Positions 8,915-18,490 of a DNA stretch of 64,000 bases are shown in pieces. The translations under genes and the position numbers were made by a program. This DNA comes from Arenibacter sp. 6A1. GTDB taxonomy: Bacteria > Bacteroidota > Bacteroidia > Flavobacteriales > Flavobacteriaceae. Location: contig NZ_JAAXCQ010000005.1 in the NCBI RefSeq assembly GCF_012272855.1, positions 1-64,000 on the forward strand. Direction: 5' to 3'. Numbering within the stretch: position 1 is the stretch's first letter; the number at the start of each line of letters is the position of its first letter. The notes under the pieces were generated by a model, which saw nothing but the letters and a program-made list of their open reading frames with translations, made no database searches and was not told the DNA's origin.

Positions 8915-11374
8915 ATGAGAATTAGAATACTGGCCATTTTGTTTTTACTTACCGTAGGATGTGCAAAAAAAGCTACCAACTCCTTTCCGCTATTATCGTT
9001 CGTTCCAGAAAACAGCTCCCTCATTATAAAAATTAATGATCAAACGGCTTTTTTAAGTCAATTGGACCAGAACGATCTTTTAAAAACTTTGTCCGCTACT
9101 AGCGCTTATAATACTATCGCAGAAAAAACTTCTTGCCTAAAATACCTAAAGTCCAATTCCGAAAGTATATTAACTTTTGTAGAATTAGGGAAAGGAAATT
9201 TCGAGGGACTTTATATCACCGAAAGCTCCGAGGACCTCTTTCAGCTGAACGACAGCATACAAAAGGCGGTAGCGAATAATTCTTACCAAGGTAAAACCAT
9301 TCACACCTACCAATTAGACCAGGAAGAATATTACACTATAGAAATAGAAGATAAAACGATTATCAGTACCGCTAAACTCCTCATAGAAAATTTAATCAGG
9401 AATCAAAATAACCTCAAGACCAACGAGTCCCTTCACAAACTATTCACCATAGCCAACCAAAAAAGCAGCGCCAATATATTCATCAACCTCAACCTTAGCA
9501 AGTCTTTTCCTTTGGGATTTTTGGGTGATGCGGGAAAAGTAGACATCTCCAAGTTTTCTGATTGGGCTGCATTTGATTTTGACATGAACAAGGACCATGT
9601 AAAACTAGGCGGAATTAGTATCGCTACCGATGTGGCTTCCAAATACAGTAAACTTTTCTCCAATACCCGGCCCATGGCCAATAGAACGCCAAACTTTGCG
9701 CCTTTCGGAACAGAGGCCATTGTTTCCCATACTTTTGAAGATTATAAAATATTTTCACAAAACCAAAAAAAATACTTGGACAGATCTGTCGTGATCGACA
9801 CCACTTTTAAAGCAGTCGAAGAAATTGGCTTTGTTTATGTAAACCAGCAAAAGGCCGTTCTTGTTCATACCTATAATGCAGAAACGATCCTTCATTATTT
9901 AGATGAGCTTAAAGTACAATCGGACGAATATCAGGGCAATGAGATTGTAACACTATCCAAAGGCGATTTTTTAAACCATTATTTCAATCCACTTGTTAAG
10001 GGATTCCAGGCCAAGCACTATACCATTTTAGAAAATGCTTTTGTTTTTGCGCCTTCCATGGAACTTCTGAAAACATTTATAAGCAATTTCAAAAACGCCT
10101 CTACTTTTGAGAAAACATCGTATTACAAAACGGCCCGTACGCAATTGGCCGATGAATCGTCTATACTCTTTGTGGGTAATCATAAAGGAATAGAATACTT
10201 CCTCAATGAATTCGCCGACGAAAAAACGGTTTCCCAAATAACCACCGATGAGCTCTCCCAATACACCTTTGCTGCCCAAATGGTAAGCGATGAAAATTTT
10301 CATCACACCACTTTACTGGCCCAAAAAATAGCCCATGAAACCCATTTAAATACGACCACGCCTCTTTTTACCTTAGGGCTGGACCATCAAATTGCTACCA
10401 ACCCTCAATTTGTCACCAACCACAACAGCAAACTAAAAGAGATTGTTTTCCAAGATCAACAGAATATTCTTTATCTAATCTCTACCTCGGGGAAAGTACT
10501 GTGGAAAAAACAACTCGATGGCAAGATCCAAGGAGCTATTGAACAGGTAGACCTGTACAAAAATGGCAGGCTCCAACTTGCCTTTACCACTCATAACCAA
10601 TTCCTGATCTTAGACCGCAACGGCAAGGAAGTACGCCCCTTTAATTTCTCCTATGAGGGCGGCAACCTTAATCCGCTGGCCGTATTCGACTATGACGGCA
10701 ATAAGAATTATAGGTTTGTAGTTTCCCAAGGCACCAAAATATTTATGTACAACAGCGCCGGCAAGATCGTAAAAGGCTTTAAATACGATAAGGCCGAAAG
10801 CCCTGTGATAGGCACACCAAAACATTTTAGGATAGGAAAAAAAGATTACCTGGTCTTTAAAAATGAAGGAGGGCGTTTGCAAATACTATCCCGTACCGGC
10901 GAGACCCGCATTGCGGTGAAGGAAACCATAAACTTTTCCGATAATCCGGTGCTCCTTCATAAAAATAAGTTTGCGGTGACCGATCAAAAAGGCACCCTTT
11001 TTCTAATTGACGAAAAAGGAAAAATAAATCGGGAAAACCTAAAGTTACAACCAGATCATGGCATAGACGCTACGGACAAAACCCTAGCCGTTATGAACGA
11101 TAATATTCTGAGTATTAGAAACAAAAAAGTTGAACTGGAACTTGGCGTTTATTCGAAACCGAAGATATTTTATCTAAACGATAAGATCTACGTCAGTGTA
11201 ACGGACATCCAAAACCAAAAGATTTACCTTTTCGATAGTCAGGCCCTCCCTATTTCCAATTTTCCGGTACCGGGAAATTCTATTATAGATCTGGAAGATA
11301 TGGACAATGACCATAAACTAGAACTGGTGGTCAAGGATCAGAACAACGGCATATTGGTGTACAGGATCAACTAA
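8915..11374 (+). CDS. Lipoprotein with DUF3352-like N-terminus and propeller-like C-terminus, function unknown
   Basis: I start at the ATG at 8915 rather than a TTG two codons earlier. The 819-residue product has a lipobox (LTVGC, Cys16). Residues about 20-490 resemble DUF3352-type proteins found in Bacteroidetes: FVPENSSLIIKIND, FGTEAIVSHTFEDY and repeated long amphipathic helices. Residues about 505-819 hold repeated strands such as ILYLISTSGKVLWKKQLDGK, FLILDRNGKEVRPF and FMYNSAGKIVKGF, spaced as in a beta-propeller of PQQ/VCBS type. It closes with DMDNDHKLELVVKDQNNG. It follows rnhB closely. Family assignment is tentative. Confidence 0.75.
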   Translation: MRIRILAILFLLTVGCAKKATNSFPLLSFVPENSSLIIKINDQTAFLSQLDQNDLLKTLSATSAYNTIAEKTSCLKYLKSNSESILTFVELGKGNFEGLYITESSEDLFQLNDSIQKAVANNSYQGKTIHTYQLDQEEYYTIEIEDKTIISTAKLLIENLIRNQNNLKTNESLHKLFTIANQKSSANIFINLNLSKSFPLGFLGDAGKVDISKFSDWAAFDFDMNKDHVKLGGISIATDVASKYSKLFSNTRPMANRTPNFAPFGTEAIVSHTFEDYKIFSQNQKKYLDRSVVIDTTFKAVEEIGFVYVNQQKAVLVHTYNAETILHYLDELKVQSDEYQGNEIVTLSKGDFLNHYFNPLVKGFQAKHYTILENAFVFAPSMELLKTFISNFKNASTFEKTSYYKTARTQLADESSILFVGNHKGIEYFLNEFADEKTVSQITTDELSQYTFAAQMVSDENFHHTTLLAQKIAHETHLNTTTPLFTLGLDHQIATNPQFVTNHNSKLKEIVFQDQQNILYLISTSGKVLWKKQLDGKIQGAIEQVDLYKNGRLQLAFTTHNQFLILDRNGKEVRPFNFSYEGGNLNPLAVFDYDGNKNYRFVVSQGTKIFMYNSAGKIVKGFKYDKAESPVIGTPKHFRIGKKDYLVFKNEGGRLQILSRTGETRIAVKETINFSDNPVLLHKNKFAVTDQKGTLFLIDEKGKINRENLKLQPDHGIDATDKTLAVMNDNILSIRNKKVELELGVYSKPKIFYLNDKIYVSVTDIQNQKIYLFDSQALPISNFPVPGNSIIDLEDMDNDHKLELVVKDQNNGILVYRIN

Positions 11375-11472
11375 TGTGCCGTCATTACACATCATGATTG
11401 CCCTGATTTGGCAAGTGCATTTTACAGCTAAATAAGGACTATTCCTTTTCCTTTCTGGTTTAGGGACAATAT

Positions 11473-11555
11473 TTTGGGCATTCCCTCCTTCGTCGGGCGG
11501 GCACTTGGCTGTATCCCTTGCCATGCTGCGGGGATGCCGCCGCGGTCCCTAACGC
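11473..11555 (-). repeat. Dispersed structured repeat, copy B
   Basis: Read on the minus strand this copy begins GCGTTAGGGACC and ends AATGCCC. The A-to-G change elsewhere in the family (AACGC) is here AAUGC, which still pairs with GCGUU by a G-U wobble. It lies about 100 bp beyond the stop of the 819-residue lipoprotein gene and antisense to it. The remainder of 11375-11743 shows no gene or clear terminator. Confidence 0.75.
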
Positions 11556-11743
11556 AAAAAAAAATGTGATCGGCACCCTACTTCCAATCCAACACTACCA
11601 AATAACCAACAGCACAAGGATACACTCAACACACACAATACCATATAGTTAAGACCCGCAAATTCATTATATTTAAGGTTATAGCGATAGTCTTTTTTAA
11701 GTATAGACATAGCTTTATTTGAACACTTTAAAATAATACGATT

Positions 11744-13069
11744 ATGAATTTTATAAAAATTCTTCCTACATCGGTATTATCCCTATTATTTATTGTCTGT
11801 TTTACCCAAGGGACTAATGCCCAAATCCTTAAAAAGCTCGGAAAAAGAGCCCAAAAGGCGGCCGAACGCACCGTTGAACGCAGGGTAGAGCGGGAAACCC
11901 AAGAGAAAACAGATCAAGTATTGGACAGTATCCTAGAACCCGGAAGTAAAGGCCCCACTACCGATCCGTCCATTGGAAACCCAATACCCCCCGGAGGACA
12001 GAACAATCCTGAAAGTATAGGTGGGCATGCCCCAAACGCCCAAGGCACACCAAACACCATTGCCGTGTACAGTAAATTTGATTTTGTTCCTGGGGACAAA
12101 ATTTTATTCTTTGATGATTTCTCCGATGAATTCTTAGGAGACTTTCCCTCCAAATGGAATACCAATGGTGGAGGAGAAGTGGTGTCGGTAAATGATTCTG
12201 GCGAAAAGTGGCTGGAATTGGTTTCGGGTTACAACATCTATTTTATCCCCGACGTACCAGATTTACCGGAAGACTACACCATTGAATTTGATGTATTAGG
12301 GCTAGGCCTAGACAATAAGACCTCTTCCAATGCTATCCTGAGGGTAGATTTAAGTGATGACGACAAATTTAAAGAAGGAGCCAACTTTGTACAAGCCCAT
12401 ATCTCTTTTGTTCAATATATCGATAAAGGGATTACCATGGAAAACCGCATCAATAATAAAAGGGAAATTTACAGCGTAGTCAGGGCCGATCTTAGGGAGG
12501 AGGTTTTAAATGTACCACATATTTCCATAGCCGTCAACAAACAACGTTTCCGATTATGGGTCAATGAAGAAAAGCATATCGATATCCCAAGGATTGTGCC
12601 CCAAGGGACTGTATTGACCACCTTAAAATTCCATATGAACAATTTTAAAGATGGAAAGGAACGGCTATTCATTAAAAACCTTAAGGTAGCCGAAGGTGGA
12701 ATAGACCTACGACGCAAGTTGATTTCAGAAGGGGAGGTTTCTACCAACGGAATTTTATTCGATTCCGGCTCAGCCAATATTCAGCCCCAATCTATGGGGA
12801 TCATACGGCAAATATCCCAAGTACTACAGGAAGAAAACGGCATGAACTTGATTATAATTGGTCATACCGATACCGATGGTCCCGACGATGCCAATTTGAG
12901 CTTATCCCAAAAACGCGCCGCTGCCGTAAAAAATGCATTAGTAAACATATATGGTATTGATGCCGGACGCCTGCAAACCGACGGCAAAGGAGAAACCGAA
13001 CCGATAGCGGACAATAGCACCACTGACGGAAAAGCCCAAAATAGGCGCGTTGTATTCAAAAAAAATTGA
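11744..13069 (+). CDS. OmpA-family cell-envelope protein
   Basis: The 441-residue protein has a signal peptide (about 1-26, ending TNA), then a basic helical segment with RAQKAAERTVERRVERE that may be a coiled coil, a Gly/Pro/Asn-rich linker, and a central beta-sandwich-like region (about 110-320). The C-terminal peptidoglycan-binding OmpA domain starts near residue 335: FDSGSANIQPQSM, IIIGHTDTDGPDDANLSLS and the R...R pair in NRRVVF. It would link an envelope layer to peptidoglycan. Two further exported-protein genes follow on the same strand with 76- and 118-bp gaps. Confidence 0.88.
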   Translation: MNFIKILPTSVLSLLFIVCFTQGTNAQILKKLGKRAQKAAERTVERRVERETQEKTDQVLDSILEPGSKGPTTDPSIGNPIPPGGQNNPESIGGHAPNAQGTPNTIAVYSKFDFVPGDKILFFDDFSDEFLGDFPSKWNTNGGGEVVSVNDSGEKWLELVSGYNIYFIPDVPDLPEDYTIEFDVLGLGLDNKTSSNAILRVDLSDDDKFKEGANFVQAHISFVQYIDKGITMENRINNKREIYSVVRADLREEVLNVPHISIAVNKQRFRLWVNEEKHIDIPRIVPQGTVLTTLKFHMNNFKDGKERLFIKNLKVAEGGIDLRRKLISEGEVSTNGILFDSGSANIQPQSMGIIRQISQVLQEENGMNLIIIGHTDTDGPDDANLSLSQKRAAAVKNALVNIYGIDAGRLQTDGKGETEPIADNSTTDGKAQNRRVVFKKN

Positions 13070-13145
13070 TTTCTATCATTATTGTATCCGAATGTAGCAG
13101 GCAAAAACAAAAGGGATGAATTTGTAAACCTTAAAAAATAAAATC

Positions 13146-14327
13146 ATGAATAAAAATAAATTTATTGGCAAGCCTGTGATCTCATTTTTCTTGACCTGTT
13201 TTCTATTCATCAATATTACTATGGCATTTTCTGCCCATAAAATTAGCGGATTAATTGTAAATCCTTTAGTTGTACAGGACGTTGACCTAGAACTGGAAAT
13301 GACCGTTGACAACCCAACAGCAGATATTGGCACGGTAGTTAATTTTACTATAGCCATTAACAACAATGGACCTGGGGATGCTACCAACATAGAAATTTTA
13401 GCAAGTTTGCCTAATGGTTATGCTTTTATAAATGCCTCTAGTACCAAAGGCAACTATGACGCTTTATCAGGGGTATGGATCATAAAACAACTACCAAAAT
13501 CAGAAAAGGTCCTTCTTACTGTTACAGCCACCCTTTTAAATTACGAAGGTTCTCTCTATCTGGCCGAAATAATGATATGCGACCAAGACGATACTGATAG
13601 CATCTTTGGAAATGGTGTAGATACCGACGGTGACGGAGAGGTGGTTGATGACCCCGATGATGAAGACGACGGCGACGGACAGGATATTAAAAATAAAATT
13701 AAAAGTGAGGCCAATGATGAAACTACCTTTAATTCTAAAAAGGCATATACCTCCCCTGAAGATTGCCCTACAGGAATAAGAATGCTTTTAACCGATCATA
13801 AAAACAGAATACAAACCTATTTCTTTGATCACAATGCCATTGCCATGCGAGTAGAGTTTGATCCTAAGGAAAAACAAAAGCCAATGTTTTTTGACAATGA
13901 CGGGTATGTATATACCTATGCAAAAAAGCAGGGATATTATAAGACTCCCTTTGCAAAAATGATGAAATTGCTAAAAAACATGAATAGTTCCCTTATCGAT
14001 AACGCCGATAATAACTACGGGATCGATGTTGGCCCTAACAAATTTCCTGTATTGGAATGGGCCTTTACCTATTATGAAGATGCCTTTAGAAATAGGCCGG
14101 AGATAACCGAGCAAACCGTTGCTTACCAAGGTGACAATAATTCTACCAAGTTTACCCTCAATAGCGGAGACAATCAAGGTTCTTTTATAATTTTTGATTC
14201 TCAAGGAAGATTGCGAATAATAGAAACACGTAAACAAGGAAAAGCGGAATATTTTTATGAAAACCATAACGTCACCATTCCACCTTCTCAGGAAGCTCCC
14301 GGCTTATTTAACCTCTTTGGAGGATAG
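13146..14327 (+). CDS. Exported DUF11-domain protein with Asp-rich linker and unrecognised C-terminal domain
   Basis: The 393-residue protein has a signal segment (about 1-28, ending AFSA). Residues about 45-135 are a DUF11-type Ig-like domain: VDNPTADIGTVVNFTIAINN and GPGDATNIEILASLPNGY. Residues about 160-180 form a very acidic run, starting DTDGDGEVVDDPDDEDDG, resembling calcium-binding loops of thrombospondin type 3 repeats. The C-terminal 190 residues (from PEDCPTGIRMLLTDHKNRIQ) are not recognised; they contain aromatic, strand-like segments. Most DUF11 proteins in this group are giant adhesins, so one repeat fused to a novel domain is uncommon. No C-terminal sorting domain is visible. 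Confidence 0.65.
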   Translation: MNKNKFIGKPVISFFLTCFLFINITMAFSAHKISGLIVNPLVVQDVDLELEMTVDNPTADIGTVVNFTIAINNNGPGDATNIEILASLPNGYAFINASSTKGNYDALSGVWIIKQLPKSEKVLLTVTATLLNYEGSLYLAEIMICDQDDTDSIFGNGVDTDGDGEVVDDPDDEDDGDGQDIKNKIKSEANDETTFNSKKAYTSPEDCPTGIRMLLTDHKNRIQTYFFDHNAIAMRVEFDPKEKQKPMFFDNDGYVYTYAKKQGYYKTPFAKMMKLLKNMNSSLIDNADNNYGIDVGPNKFPVLEWAFTYYEDAFRNRPEITEQTVAYQGDNNSTKFTLNSGDNQGSFIIFDSQGRLRIIETRKQGKAEYFYENHNVTIPPSQEAPGLFNLFGG

Positions 14328-14445
14328 TGGTCAAGGGGTATCTACTGTAGGATTATCTTAGAAAAGAACAGTTGTTCTGACAACCTTATAGCTATACCTA
14401 GTTTGCGGCATCCAAGTTCACCTTATATAACTAAAACACTCACCT

Positions 14446-15063
14446 ATGAAATGGTTCCTTAGCACGATTCTCTTATTGGCCCTTGTCATATCCTGTGGAG
14501 AAACCACTAAAAAAACAGAGAACACACCGGAAAGTCAAGCAGAAATACCTGCACAAAACATGGACAAAACAACCGAAAAAAGCGCGCACAACACCACCTT
14601 GCTGTGCAAAATAAACGGTGAAGATTGGGGGTACACCTCCGCCTCTGGCTTGGTATCCCGCAACAGTACTACCAAGGTGCGTACGGCCACGCTAACCTTT
14701 GAAAAAAAACTTCCTAAAGGCAGTGAGGCGGTACAGCTGGAATACGATGTGGATAGCAATACCCTTACCCGTGTTTTGGCAGAACTTAAACGCCCCGATA
14801 AGGAAGGTAATTTATTTACCAATTTTTATAATCAATCGGCAAACCAGTTAGATCGAAACCCCGAGGCCAGCATGGCGGGGACTGTTACCTTATCGGAAGA
14901 CGAACGTGTCGCTGCAGGCAATGCCCTTTTTACTGTTCAAAACGACTTTGAAAAAGACAAGCTTGGCAATGCTTCGGACATTCTCATCACCGTTTCCGAT
15001 CTTAAATTTTCGGGGGTACCCTATTCCGATACGGACGATTTAAAAAAGATGCTCAAGAAATAA
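14446..15063 (+). CDS. Lipoprotein of unknown function
   Basis: The 205-residue product has a lipobox LVISC (Cys17) and a low-complexity Thr/Glu/Lys linker to about residue 45. The folded part starts NTTLLCKINGEDWGYTSASG, a pattern common in Bacteroidetes lipoproteins of the DUF6252-like type, and ends DLKFSGVPYSDTDDLKKMLKK. The gene follows the OmpA and DUF11 genes and is closed by the strong hairpin at 15100-15127. Function unknown. Confidence 0.7.
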   Translation: MKWFLSTILLLALVISCGETTKKTENTPESQAEIPAQNMDKTTEKSAHNTTLLCKINGEDWGYTSASGLVSRNSTTKVRTATLTFEKKLPKGSEAVQLEYDVDSNTLTRVLAELKRPDKEGNLFTNFYNQSANQLDRNPEASMAGTVTLSEDERVAAGNALFTVQNDFEKDKLGNASDILITVSDLKFSGVPYSDTDDLKKMLKK

Positions 15064-15099
15064 AACTTAAAAGAAAAGATAAACCAGCTGCTTTAAAGC

Positions 15100-15127
15100 A
15101 AAAACCGAGGCTTTGGCCTCGGTTTTT
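15100..15127. terminator. Bidirectional terminator between lipoprotein gene and lipB
   Basis: AAAAACCGAGGC (15100-15111), loop TTTG, GCCTCGGTTTTT (15116-15127): a perfect 12-bp stem with T-runs on both strands, between convergent genes. Confidence 0.92.
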
Positions 15128-15133
15128 GTTTTA

Positions 15134-15850
15134 TTATACTTGCTTGGTCACGGGCAAAAACGCTGCCTCGAACAAAGCGGAAAAATGTTTCAATAATTTT
15201 TCTTTCACCCCTTCCAAGTCCACTTTTTCAACTCCCAATTCTACGTTTAGGGAAGTTACTGCCTTGCCTTTTATCCCACAAGGGATCATCAAATCAAAAT
15301 AACCAAGATCGGCATTCACATTTAAGGCAAAACCGTGCATGGTTACCCATCGACTGGCCCTTACGCCCATGGCACATATTTTACGGGCAAAAGGAGTGCC
15401 TACATCTAACCAGACCCCCGTTTCTCCAGGAGAACGTTCGGCTTTTAAACCATACTCTTTTAGGGTTAGAATGACGGTTTCTTCTAAGAACCTCAGATAT
15501 TTATGAATATCGGTAAAAAAATTATCCAGATCCAAAATAGGATATCCTACAATTTGCCCTGGCCCGTGATAGGTAATATCGCCGCCTCTATTAATCTTAT
15601 AAAAACTAGCGCCCTTTTCCTTTAAAACATTTTCATCGACCAAAAGATTAGTCATGTCACCACTCTTGCCCAAGGTATACACATGAGGATGCTCTACAAA
15701 AAGCATATGGTTGGAAGTTTCCAATTGGGTGTCTTCTCTTCTATTTTTTATTTTAACATCTAGAATAGACTGGAACAAAGATTCCTGATAATCCCAAGTT
15801 TCTTTATAGTCCTTACGACCCAAATCTTCTAAAAGAATCTTTTTATTCAT
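15134..15850 (-). CDS. lipB: Octanoyl-(acyl carrier protein):protein octanoyltransferase
   Basis: LipB transfers octanoate from ACP to lipoyl domains, the first step of de novo lipoylation. GGDITYHGPGQIVGYPI is the family signature. The catalytic Lys is in ARKICAMG and the catalytic Cys in MIPCGIKGKAVTSL. I place the start at the ATG at 15850 (238 residues); a longer frame beginning at a TTG is rejected because the -7 box TACCTTTG lies inside it. The mRNA would then begin almost at the ATG, so the transcript is nearly leaderless. Confidence 0.93.
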   Translation of the reverse strand: MNKKILLEDLGRKDYKETWDYQESLFQSILDVKIKNRREDTQLETSNHMLFVEHPHVYTLGKSGDMTNLLVDENVLKEKGASFYKINRGGDITYHGPGQIVGYPILDLDNFFTDIHKYLRFLEETVILTLKEYGLKAERSPGETGVWLDVGTPFARKICAMGVRASRWVTMHGFALNVNADLGYFDLMIPCGIKGKAVTSLNVELGVEKVDLEGVKEKLLKHFSALFEAAFLPVTKQV

Positions 15851-15854
15851 GTGA

Positions 15855-15862
15855 CAAAGGTA
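15855..15862 (-). promoter_or_regulatory. -7 box of lipB
   Basis: TACCTTTG on the minus strand ends 4 bp before the chosen ATG. A TTG lies 24 bp upstream of it (15887-15889), slightly far for a -33 element. This placement decides the lipB start. Confidence 0.6.
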
Positions 15863-16070
15863 CAAAGTCTGTAAAGAATTTTATATCAAAAAACACCAAT
15901 TAAGCCATGCTGTTGTGTTGTATTAAAAAACAATGGCTATACCATTAGTCCCTATAATGCCTCATCAACTTGGTTATGATCTAACAAACTACCCTATATG
16001 GCTTTGGGCATAAGCTGCAAGCAACTCCCCTTCCTTAATTCATAATACTTTGGGCTGAATCTAGTCCTAG

Positions 16071-16226
16071 TTAATCAGGGTTATTAAGGATAATCAAAGC
16101 TGCTATCACTCCTGGCACCCATCCGCACAGGGTTAAAAGAAAAACAATAAGAATAGATCCACATCCTTTCCCTATAACGGCAAGAGGCGGAAAAAAAATA
16201 GCTAATAATACTCTCCAGAAACTCAT
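16071..16226 (-). CDS. YqaE/Pmp3-family small membrane protein
   Basis: The 51-residue product was found by reading the intergenic region. It starts MSFWRVLLAIFFPPLAVIGK, and continues with GCGSILIVFLLTLCGWVPG and VIAALIILNN, the two hydrophobic helices and FPPLAV/GxxPGxIxA pattern of the YqaE/Pmp3 (UPF0057) family. Members are induced by cold, salt or osmotic stress and affect membrane potential. A possible promoter upstream has TTG, 19 bp, then TATCTTTA, one base off the -7 consensus. It is a monocistronic gene between divergent lipB and lysS. Confidence 0.9.
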   Translation of the reverse strand: MSFWRVLLAIFFPPLAVIGKGCGSILIVFLLTLCGWVPGVIAALIILNNPD

Positions 16227-16352
16227 TTTTTATTTTTAATTTTTACGGTATCGCTTTAAAGATAAAGGGATACTTATATGACCCAAAATTAGGCAGAATG
16301 TTACAAGAGTATAAAATTAATATTTAGCAACACAACAATCCTAACTATTGGA

Positions 16353-16383
16353 TTGATAGATTAAGCTAGAGTACCTATATTTG
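16353..16383 (+). promoter_or_regulatory. Promoter of lysS
   Basis: TTG at 16353-16355 and TATATTTG at 16376-16383 are 20 bp apart, matching the Bacteroidetes consensus. The lysS ATG follows about 20 bp later. Confidence 0.75.
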
Positions 16384-16402
16384 CAGCCTTAATTATAAGC
16401 AT

Positions 16403-18094
16403 ATGCAACTTTCGGAACAAGAAGTAATCAGGAGAGAAAAACTTACTAAATTAAGGGAGCTGGGCATAGACCCTTACCCAGCGGCCCTATACCCAGTGAA
16501 CAATACTTCTAAAGGAGTTAAGGACCACTACGAAGAAGGCAAAAAGGTAGTCCTTTCCGGAAGGCTAATGTCTAGAAGAATTCAGGGTAAAGCTTCTTTC
16601 GCTGAATTACAGGATAGCGAAGGACGTATACAGGTTTACTTTAATAGAGACGAAATATGTACAGGAGACGATAAGACCTTGTACAATGAAGTATATAAAA
16701 AGTTATTGGATATCGGTGATATTATCGGTATCGAAGGGGAAGCCTTTACCACCCAAGTAGGTGAAAAAACAGTAATGGTAAAAAACTTTAGCTTATTGAG
16801 TAAATCTTTACGCCCTTTACCATTACCAAAGGTAGATGCAGAAGGCAAGGTTTACGATGAGTTCAATGATCCAGAATTACGTTACCGTCAGCGGTATGTA
16901 GATTTGGTGGTGAACCCGTCGGTAAAGAAGAACTTTATTAAGCGTACCAAAATCACCAACAGTATCCGTCAGTTTTTTAATGAAGCCGGTTACTTAGAGG
17001 TAGAAACCCCTATTTTACAGCCAATTCCAGGAGGTGCTGCCGCGCGTCCGTTTATGACTCATCACAATGCCTTAAATATGCCTTTGTATTTAAGAGTTGC
17101 GAACGAACTATACCTAAAACGATTAATCGTCGGTGGTTTTGATGCGGTCTATGAATTTGCCAAAGATTTCAGGAACGAAGGGATGGACCGTACCCACAAC
17201 CCGGAATTTACGGTTATGGAACTATACGTTGCCTATAAAGACTACCACTGGATGATGGATATGACCGAGAGGTTGTTAGAAAAAGTAGCGCTCGATTCCA
17301 ATGGTGCTACCAAAGTTCAGGTTGGTAAAAATGAAATAGAATTTAAAGCCCCTTACCCTAGAGTTCCAATTTTGGAAGCCATTAAAACACATACTGGTTA
17401 TGATGTTGCCGGTATGCCAGAAGCAGAGTTGCGTGAGGTAGCCAAAAAACTTGGCCTAGAAGTAGATGAAACTATGGGTATTGGTAAGCTTATAGATGAA
17501 ATATTTGGTGAAAAGTGTGAGCATTTTTACATCCAACCAACATTTATTACGGATTATCCAAAAGAGATGAGCCCGCTTACTAAAGAACATAGAGACAACC
17601 CTGCCTTAACAGAACGTTTTGAGTTGATGGTAAACGGTAAGGAATTAGCGAATGCATATTCCGAGCTGAACGACCCAATTGACCAGCGCGAACGCTTCGA
17701 AGATCAATTGCAACTGTCGGAAAAAGGTGATGATGAGGCCATGTTTATTGACCAAGACTTCCTTAGAGCCTTAGAATACGGAATGCCTCCTACCAGTGGT
17801 ATCGGTATCGGTATAGACCGTTTGGTGATGTTAATGACTAACAATGCCTCTATCCAAGAAGTATTGTTCTTTCCTCAAATGAGGCCAGAGAAAAAGCCTG
17901 TAGATCTTTCCGAAAACGAAAAGGCTATTTTCGATATTATTAAAAAAGAAAAAAGAATGCCTTTAGAAGCTCTAAAAGCAGCTTCGGAACTAAGCAACAA
18001 GGCTTGGGACAAAGGAATAAAAGGTTTGGCCAAACACGGCTTGACCAATGTTATCAAGGATGGCGATGCTTTAATTTGCGAATTAAAGGCTTAA
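16403..18094 (+). CDS. lysS: Lysyl-tRNA synthetase, class II, with C-terminal extension
   Basis: The enzyme charges tRNA-Lys. It has an N-terminal OB-fold anticodon-binding domain (about 50-150, [19 protein letters not shown]) and the class II catalytic core with motif 2 [14 protein letters not shown] near residue 256 and motif 3 GIGIGIDRL near 465. At 563 residues it is about 60 longer than E. coli LysS. The extra C-terminal part, from about residue 500, is a charged helical segment with [15 protein letters not shown] and [18 protein letters not shown], resembling a small winged-helix or helix-hairpin domain; such tails are common in Flavobacteriia. A terminator follows. Confidence 0.96.
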   Translation: MQLSEQEVIRREKLTKLRELGIDPYPAALYPVNNTSKGVKDHYEEGKKVVLSGRLMSRRIQGKASFAELQDSEGRIQVYFNRDEICTGDDKTLYNEVYKKLLDIGDIIGIEGEAFTTQVGEKTVMVKNFSLLSKSLRPLPLPKVDAEGKVYDEFNDPELRYRQRYVDLVVNPSVKKNFIKRTKITNSIRQFFNEAGYLEVETPILQPIPGGAAARPFMTHHNALNMPLYLRVANELYLKRLIVGGFDAVYEFAKDFRNEGMDRTHNPEFTVMELYVAYKDYHWMMDMTERLLEKVALDSNGATKVQVGKNEIEFKAPYPRVPILEAIKTHTGYDVAGMPEAELREVAKKLGLEVDETMGIGKLIDEIFGEKCEHFYIQPTFITDYPKEMSPLTKEHRDNPALTERFELMVNGKELANAYSELNDPIDQRERFEDQLQLSEKGDDEAMFIDQDFLRALEYGMPPTSGIGIGIDRLVMLMTNNASIQEVLFFPQMRPEKKPVDLSENEKAIFDIIKKEKRMPLEALKAASELSNKAWDKGIKGLAKHGLTNVIKDGDALICELKA

Positions 18095-18123
18095 GCACAA
18101 AATTCTTGTATTAAATAAAAGGT

Positions 18124-18155
18124 AAAGAGACTGTCTGTAAAGGCGGTCTCTTTTT
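18124..18155 (+). terminator. Terminator of lysS
   Basis: AAAGAGAC (18124-18131) pairs with GTCTCTTT (18146-18153), followed by a T-run, 30 bp beyond the stop. Confidence 0.85.
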
Positions 18156-18490
18156 GTTTTAAAGGAAATCATGCAACTAAAAAATACAATTCCCCTAAAA
18201 AAAGAATCCCCCCTAAAATCAGCAAAGTCTTTGCTGAACAAAGACTTTACCTTCGACTAACTCAAATATTACCTACAAAATATTTGTAGATCGCTATGAA
18301 TGTACAAGTTACACATAATTAAGGGTTTTGATCAAAAAATAATTATAATTTCCATTCAGTTTACGCTTCAAGAGTACCTTCCATCCGCCCCAAATCATAG
18401 TAGTTTTTTTAAGGCTGTTATAAGTTTCTAAAAATTAAATATTTTTCAGTTCTTTGATAAATTGAAGAAATCATCTAATCTAATTTAAGC
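18156..18490. other. Gene-free interval upstream of the metalloprotease gene
   Basis: No credible reading frame. AAAGTCTTTG (18224-18233) and CAAAGACTTT (18239-18248) form a perfect 10-bp inverted repeat, and CAAATATT/AATATTTG (about 18262-18285) form another. Their role is unknown; neither is followed by a convincing U-run. Confidence 0.45.
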
